DNA of 64,000 bases, from NCBI RefSeq assembly GCF_050436995.1, contig NC_134758.1, forward strand, positions 6,634,001-6,698,000, read 5' to 3'. The position numbers and the translations under genes are program-made. Source of the stretch: Anticarsia gemmatalis (Eukaryota > Arthropoda > Insecta > Lepidoptera > Erebidae). Each line of letters opens with the position of its first letter. The first letter of the stretch is position 1. This document shows positions 56,691-64,000 of the stretch, piece after piece. The notes under the pieces are model-generated. The model searched no databases and was not told the DNA's origin. It saw nothing but the letters and a program-made list of their open reading frames with translations.

Positions 56691-58607
56691 TTTTATTATA
56701 TAGTAGTAGTGTAGTTTTCATTGAATTACAACAAGACAGGCGGCGAGTTTATTTTGCCCATTACGACTAAAAAAAGCAATACACGTAGGTGTTTCTAATC
56801 TATGAATTTTCCGTTCATTATTTTAGGATGACTTCAGAGAAGTTGTATTGAATTTATATTGGGAACAAATACTGAGGAAGAAATTCTCGAATGTTCCAGT
56901 TAAACTGGAGCTAAAGATGTCTTGCAAAAGTTCACTGCAAAAGTTCGAGATGACTTAATTAATTCATTTCATAACGACTCTTAGCGATCGAAATCCGGAA
57001 ATTCCGATGCCAATAATAGCCACAAACTTTACTGCCAGTAAATATTATATTAGTTAAGTTTAGTTTTTAGGATTCCCAACCCAGAGACCTATTACTAAAA
57101 CACATTGTCTGCCTGTCTCCAGGCTCTCTCATCAGCTATCTCATGAACTGTGAAAGTTAGACAGCTGAAATGTTAACAGATGATGTATCTCAATAATAAG
57201 AACCAGCATGTTTTTTATTTCTTTACATATTTCATCAGAAATTTTCCTGAAAATAGATATAAAATTAAAAGTATATTAAAATCAGTACAATAACCAGATA
57301 ACCACACACTTACGTCACAAGTTTTTTCTTTATCCTATTAATGTACATCCATTAAGCTGTCGGCAGATCTCGTGAAGAGCGTCGTCGAAGGAACGTGCAA
57401 AGAATGCAGCCGTGTGCGTCACCACTCCTTCGACAATGAACCTGTAACTGTTTGAAACTTTATACCAAGACACGTGCTGTCGTCCATTAGTGTTTGAACA
57501 ACAATACATGAGTTTAATTAGGGACACAAAGTAAACGTCATGCGTATAATATCAATGGCCATATCAATATCCAGATGAAAATAACTTTTGTTGAGTTTCT
57601 TCACCTTGATGTAAAAGTAGTGATGGTTTCGTTGAAAAATGGACTTGAATAATGTCATTAGATCATTATGTTACTAAAATTACGTTAATTATAGTTCTAG
57701 GTACTATGATTATGAGTCTTTCCAGCAATTTGATAATTTTCTAGAAAATTTCAAGGAAAAAATACCTGACATTATTAAGGCTCGATTAAATTGACTTAGT
57801 CTCCCGTGAATTCTGGGAGGTTCGCTCTCAAGAGTCGTAACGTCGCACTACAACAATACAAAGTAATGAAAAACATTCGATTATGGGTCACCTCATTAAA
57901 TATTCACAGAAATGTTTTTTTTAGTACCGCAACGTCATTGACCGATGAAAGTCAATTACCTATGCTTCTTAATAAATAGGCCAGCAAAGTTTTGATACCC
58001 AAGGGCAAAGGCCCTGGACGTTTCCATAGAAAGGTAAGACACCATTAACGACAGGATGCTTAAGGTAAAAGCAGTCGGATGATTTGCAAGATTATCCATT
58101 CATACTTTAATATAATAATGTTGATAGATTAAAAAAGCGTTTTAAGATTTAGCAACGAATGATGTAACCTTTAAAGCCTGCTAAGTAAACATCTAAATAA
58201 AAATATTTGTGGTCAAAAAGGTCAATACTCGTCCTCTATGCGTAAAATAGAATAAAGATAAAGACTTGCCTACTTTCAGTTTAAAGACGTGCATCATTCT
58301 ATCTGATTATTATTTCTTAACCATTACAGTGTGGGTAATAGAGCCTTTTCGTTAAAGTCTACTGGAAAAACTTTAACGTAGGTTAGTTACCGATAAATAA
58401 GAGTATAGAAACGGTTCGTTTTAAAGGGTTATCTTACGATCGTTTACTAAACTTTAATATATAAAATTGACAGTATTTTTATGTTTTGACGATGGACGGA
58501 CATGTAAAATATCAGAAGACGTAAAATATTTTACAAGCTCAGATGTCATTGACCTATTGGCCCTCAACATAAGAGCTGCATTAAAATATCAAGCAGCAGG
58601 CTTACTC
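56691..58607. other. Gene-free AT-rich stretch
   Basis: No supportable gene or element. The minus frame at 57330-57527 and the plus frame at 58467-58706 have no domain or splice evidence; the latter runs into the inverted-repeat element below. Confidence 0.4.
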
Positions 58608-58781
58608 CCGACAGTATCGAGTCGAAAATCAAATTTGATTGGTTCTAACAAATGTCAAATCGTAGTTTTAAATTTTAAAGTAGCGGGTGATCAAACACTG
58701 GTTTAAAATGGAAATAATCTACATCAAACAATCCTTTTAGTTTCACTTTAAATCAGCTGGTTTTCGACTCAATACTGTCGG
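58608..58781. mobile_element. MITE-like element with 24-base inverted repeats
   Basis: ccgacagtatcgagtcgaaaatca (58608-58631) pairs with tggttttcgactcaatactgtcgg (58758-58781) with two mismatches. The interior is AT-rich and non-coding. Ends may extend slightly outward. Target duplication not resolved. Confidence 0.75.
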
Positions 58782-59735
58782 CAATATTGCCGAAATTTTT
58801 AATTATGACTGAATGCCGATGTCACCATATGGGGATTAATTTTCTGTAGACAAATAAAGCAATAGCATATTTACAAAGTAAAATATTACATCCCGTCGTT
58901 TTAAGCTCATCAATACTGAAATTAGACGCAAATAGAGTGATTAGAATTCTTGGAAATCGCTTCTAAATTAGACGCAAATATAATTATATATTCACCTTAT
59001 TGTATTATATATTTATATGCATAGTTTGGCCATTATCTATTAAAACGCTTAAATGGTCTTAAATGACTTCGTGGAACGTCGCGCTTGTTCCCAAGAGAAG
59101 AGGTTCTTACGCATAATGTAGGTAGGTACAAGTATTAAGTTAGGTACAAGTATATAATTTTTTACAGAAACAATGACTGTTTTATTATATTTTATCTTAT
59201 GTCACGAAGCTTTAAACTATGTGCTTAAGAAGCCACACAAGATATAAAAAAAACTAAAGTAAATTCATGTTTCGTGCCAGTACACTGCCCAACTATAACT
59301 TGCAATATTAATCACACTCTCAACTATAATAAATAAACGTAAATTTTTAACTTTTGCGTTGCATTTTTAATACAAAATGCGTCATAATATTTACGATTGT
59401 CAACTGGACACATTGGTATTATAAAAGAAATATCAGTACTTGCGATAATGTCCGAAACACATTATAAACAAAATTGATAGCCGGCCTGCGTAGCCGTAGA
59501 CCTCCGTAGGCCCATCATATAAGCACTTAACAGGGTCACTGAACTACCAATGGATTATCATGATTAAGTCTACGTCTACGTAGATTATAACATGTAATCC
59601 CTTTGTAAGACAAAACACCGGCTTCGTAGAACGTCTACGAGCGTGACGATTAATTCGTTACATAATAAATATACCTAGTTATCTACCTTTATTAATTATG
59701 TTACCTTGTGATGGGCACGATATTGTCAAGAATCA

Positions 59736-59988
59736 TCTATACTAATATTATAAAGCTGAAGTTTGTTTGTTTGATTGTTTGTTTGTTTGAACGCGCTAAT
59801 CTCGGGAACTACTGGTACGATTTGAAAAATTCGTTCAGTGTTAGATAGTCCATTTATCGAGGAAGGTTATAGGCTATATATCATCACGCTACTACCAATA
59901 GGAGCAGAGTATCAGTGAAAAATGTTACAAAAACGGGGAAAATTTTTAACGTTTATGTAACGCAAGCGAAGTTGCGCGGGTCAGCTAG
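59736..59988 (+). mobile_element. Non-autonomous Helitron
   Basis: Starts TCTATACTAATATTATAAAG and ends GCGGGTCAGCTAG, between A (59735) and T (59989). An interrupted (TTTG)n tract and an intact 3' hairpin are present. Confidence 0.9.
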
Positions 59989-60892
59989 TGTATTATATAC
60001 ATACACACATAAATATGACGCCTTCTCCTCATAGGGATAGGTAGAGATTAGAGAACTATATTATATGTATGTTTTCATATAAAGTAATTTACTCATACAG
60101 GGTGAAAGTGACAGTGCCAGTGTACCGAAAAACGTATATGTAGTTTCTGCCTTACAAATTTTAATTTCAGTAATTTTGATACTGCTATTCATATATGTAA
60201 TTTATTATTTTCATTTAAACAAAACTATTAAAACTTTAAATTAAGTCAACATTTAAAGCTACTGATTTACAGGATCCAAATACCTATCTACTTATTTCTA
60301 ACTATGTTTAATTTTAAAAGCAATTTTCTTGGAACATCATTATAATATGTTGATATTAACATTATATCCTTGTATTGTAAAAGTTTACTGTGCTCAATAA
60401 ATAATAATGGGTTTCTAATTTTATCAAAGATCACGTTTATCTACGTCGAGCTTCCTTGGAGGGTCGTTGACATCAACAAAAACATTCGTATAGGAAATGA
60501 AAACTGAAAGTAAAATGTATTAAACTTTAGCCTTCGGTATAATCACAATCGTATGTTGTGAGGCTTCGTGTTTGCATTAGGAGATAAAACTTTCTTTTGC
60601 TGTTTGTTTATTTGTGTATCATATAAATAAACTGAGTTCAACGATTTTACTACTTTACAGTTCAGCTTTTTGAACTTTATCTCGTGTCTTACTTCATGTT
60701 TGTACAATTATTTTGGGATTTATTTTAATGGCTATTTTTTTCTTATACTTTTACTTTTATAGAAACAAAAACGCAACGATACTAAACAACACAAGGATTA
60801 GACCAATAGGTAAATATACATTTTATCTGTGAAAGAAAGCCAAAGTATTAAAATGGTACGAATGCTATTAAAAATTAGTAGCAAATTAGAAT

Positions 60893-61081
60893 CAGTGCCT
60901 CGATTCTCTACTACTATCGAGTACAGACAACCAAACTGTCATCGAGAAATTTTGTATGAAAATCGGATCAGCGCCTCTGACGGGTGTCGTTGGAAACATT
61001 TTGGCAGTACATTCTAAATGTCAAAATTTCGATAGCTAGCCGGTTCTCGGTAGTCGATAGTGGTAGAGAATCGAGGTACAG
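60893..61081. mobile_element. MITE-like element with ~30-base inverted repeats
   Basis: cctcgattctctactactat and cgagtac on the left pair with gtagtcgatagtggtagaga atcgagg on the right. The interior (aaattttgtatgaaaatcgg, tcagcgcctctgacgggtgtc) is shared with the 31110-31275 element. Open frames on both strands here are by-products. Confidence 0.72.
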
Positions 61082-63737
61082 TAACAAGCGTCGAAGCACT
61101 TTACTAAAACATTTTGTTTCTAATCTCATAAAGATCAACAACGTGTAACCTAAAGCTTTTCCGTTTATGATAAAAACATCGCTAAAATACTCTGGTGACT
61201 GTGTAACTGTCACTTAGTGAACTCTACCGTTACCGTTAAGAACGCATCAATCATCCTCCACAACGTTCTCGAACAGGGTGTCAACTGCTTACAAAACCGC
61301 TTTTAACCGGTAAGATTAAGTGAAAACAGATATACGGTGTCATCGACCTTGTCTATACAAATATTTTTATTTTTTTCTGTATATTTACGCCCGTCTCCCT
61401 TATGGGACGGAAGTCTAGGAGATGAGTATCGAAACCTTTTGAGTGCGGACCCACGACACGCAATTAAGGGTTGTTACACTGTCGACCATGAAAACATTTT
61501 GTTAGATTATATACAAATTGACTTTCATAGCGAATTAGATAGTAACTATTATTTTCTTTTATGTTGAGGAAATAAAGAGAATTAAGGACTTTTTGTCGAA
61601 ATGAAATAACTTCGTTTAAGTTATTGGAGTACCAAATAAAACCAATTAAAACTCACTTACCAATTTAAATATTTTTTATTTTTTTTTAAATGAACGGGTC
61701 GAAATGAGAGCTCTGTATTTTTTTTGTAGTAATATGCTTTTTTAAAGAGAACAGTAGCAGAAGTAAATAAGGGTTCCCGAAAGAAACTTTAATCTTCCAA
61801 AATCATTATTTGACGATCACTAAAATATCTATTTCGCCAGTTATAGCATTTAGATCAATAAATTGTTTAAAATTATATTTTTTATATAATTCAAATGGAG
61901 GCAGTCAGCCTGCGACCACGGCGAGTGCAACCTGCGCCGAAACGTTAGGCATTTTAAGGTAAAATGCGTGTTCGCGTTAATTCCCGTATTCTATTATACA
62001 TTAAACATGCAACGCAAGAGTTTAAAAGTAGTTTTTGGACCCATGAAACATACATCAACCGATTGTATTTCCTAATTTTTGATCCGAATAGTGCTTAAAT
62101 AGACCAAATAATGTCGCAAGTCTCCTTATTAACAGTGTTCGGATGAATTGCGTATGTAAATGTATTCATTCCTTTTGATAAGTTACGTCACTAATCCACG
62201 ACTGACGCACTTCATTTTGGCTCTCGTTACAAAATATCAAATGCTGTTCCCAAGGGAAATAGATAAAGAAATATACTTAATGAAACTACTATCAGATTTC
62301 CTAAATCGTATGCTTACCGAGCGAACAAATAGTCACATCACGTAGGGCTTTAACTTAATTCCGAATACAAAAGTCACACTGATATCAAATGACAATACTT
62401 GAAAGGCTTTTTCATATTTCTTGGAATTGTCTCAAACCAAACGCGGAGGTACAATTTTCTCGTATTCGTATTGTAAGACGAAATTTTCTTATTGGTTGCG
62501 AGATAAAATAAACACGTTCAACATCTTTACTTATTCCCGGTGTGTTAAGTTCAATACGGGTAGGTGTGAAGGAGCTGGTGATATCTAATAAAACGTCTGA
62601 GCGAAAGTCAAGGCTAAGCGGCCAATGACATGTCGTGTCGAGGAATACTTCTTCACGTAATGCTCATCACACACGAAAGGATATATTTGCAATAATACTT
62701 AAGCTTCTTTAAAGGGTACAGTGGGTTGCCGTCTGATCCCATCGTGTGAGTGGCCTGTTTGCGTACGGAAATAGGGTCATTTTACAGATGAACCGTTACG
62801 TTTTCTGACCTCTGAAATGTTTGCGATCTGTACAAAAATCTTCTACACATACGAACTACACTTTTAAGGTTTCAATCAACATAATATATGTTGAAGTGAA
62901 AACTTATTTTGTTTTATTTTTACTTGACTATTCTCAAAGTTCATTGACTGTTTTGGTACCCAAATAGAAGAGCGGGTTGTCACGTAAAGGGTTACAAATT
63001 AAACTGTCATTCTACAGCGAAGGAAAGTTCAATTTACAACCAGAGGACGGCCGATTGTACTGGGTAACCTAAAGAGATACCATCGCTAACACATATTGGA
63101 CCATACTTCATATCTTTAATACGATCCTAAGTTATCAATCATAAAGGTTTGTCTTTTGACTCCTCAAACGTTCCAAGATTGTTTTTATATGCCCTATAAA
63201 ATTCAAATTAACTCCTGACGGGTGAAGAAGGTTTTTTATTCGCCCCGACAGATGTATGATCTACAAAAAGCATATGAAAAAGATAACGATGAAAGTTTCC
63301 AGCCTATTTGAGCCCAGACAGAGGAGTTTGACCTGTGGTTTGACCTCACAACGATTATTCAACGTTTTGTTTCACTTTTCTTATCACTCGCTTTTGTTGT
63401 AATAATGCTTTTCAGTATTTTTTGTCATAGTCTCGAGTCGCATAGAAGCCTGCGTTCTTCGGCGTTAATGATAAGTAAAAGGAAAAGTGTTTCAATTGTG
63501 GTGAAGTAAAACTCTTGCAGATGGACTTGCAAAGTTTCAGTACATATGTATATATCATAATATGATCGAAATTCCTACATCATTTAAGAAGTAGGTACTT
63601 AAAGGTGGTATCAACCGTGACATCAATCAAGTCGTGCGTTCGACTCCACTGCAAACTGCAATTATTTAGGTATATTATATTTTTCTCAATAATGGCCCGC
63701 TGTTTGATTACTCGTATGTGCCGATTATATAGTAATA
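61082..63737. other. Gene-free AT-rich stretch
   Basis: Nothing recognised apart from short T and A tracts. Frames at 61337-61567 and 62160-62345 have no supporting evidence. Confidence 0.4.
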
Positions 63738-63850
63738 CACGTTAGTTCGCCCCCCTTTTACATTGAACTGAAACGCAAGTGTTTTTCATATACCTTACCT
63801 ACACTTTCGGATATAACAGACGCGTTGTTATGAAACGCACTAAGCGTGTG
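63738..63850 (+). mobile_element. SINE 3' fragment
   Basis: cgttagttcgcccccctttt, cataccttacctacactttc then ggatataacagacgcgttgt matches the 3' half of the element at 52147-52430 and of the interrupted copy at 9904-9990. A B-box-like gtgcgttcgactcc at 63634 may be its decayed head. Confidence 0.5.
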
Positions 63851-64000
63851 GAAAGCCTTCAGACATAGTAATCTAATCGCTTTGTTACGCATTACTTACA
63901 GACGCCTGTTAATATATTTTCTCTTTACCACATGATTGTCCTTTAATCAATATCGTTGATTGCAACAGCTTTCACATGATCAATTTACTGTATCAATCAC

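Noticed and set aside
1..64000. CRISPR arrays, bacterial operons or integrated virus genes
   Set aside because: No regularly spaced repeats with unique spacers, no ribosome-binding-site-led gene strings and no viral coding regions were seen.

Overview
The window looks like nuclear DNA from a moth or butterfly (Lepidoptera), probably a noctuid-like moth. It is AT-rich and gene-poor, its genes have spliced first exons of 4-6 codons, and it is full of short non-autonomous mobile elements typical of Lepidoptera. These include Helitrons with TC...CTAG ends inserted between A and T, tRNA-headed SINEs, a 5S-rRNA-headed SINE, and small hAT-type inverted-repeat elements. No bacterial, viral or organellar genes are visible. 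The family calls come from reading the sequence and were not checked against a database.

Region 1 (1-13.2 kb) is a cluster of six very small secreted-protein genes. Three lie on the plus strand (the first lacks its first exon in the window, then 1522-2203 and 4385-5481). Two lie on the minus strand (6428-7876 and 8696-11113). One more is on the plus strand (11782-13071), divergent from its neighbour. In every complete gene a phase-0 intron falls after codon 4-6, inside the signal peptide. Exon 2 encodes the rest of the signal peptide and a 50-70 residue mature chain rich in Tyr, Ala, Pro, Gly, Ser and Val. Each complete gene has a TATA box and most have a good arthropod initiator 26-33 bases downstream. 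They fit low-complexity cuticle-type structural proteins, although the classic Rebers-Riddiford chitin-binding consensus is absent.

Region 2 (13.2-26.5 kb) has no gene I can support. It holds three Helitrons (one with a SINE nested inside), two hAT-type elements with perfect 8-base target duplications (one just upstream in the cluster at 9.7 kb), a second inverted-repeat element, a LINE 3' fragment and tRNA-derived SINEs.

Region 3 (26.5-28.2 kb) is one apparently intronless gene with a TATA box and initiator. It encodes a 193-residue Ser/Arg-rich, mostly disordered protein that I do not recognise, with a conserved-looking C-terminal motif and a long 3' UTR.

Region 4 (28.2-64 kb) again has no supportable coding gene. 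It carries four more Helitrons, several SINE families, an inserted LINE 3' end with a 15-base target duplication, inverted-repeat elements, long hairpins, and several GC-rich islands with regulatory-looking motifs (TGACGTCA sites, a nuclear-receptor-like direct repeat with an E-box) that could be enhancers or promoters of genes outside the window. It could be intergenic or a very large intron; the sequence alone does not decide.
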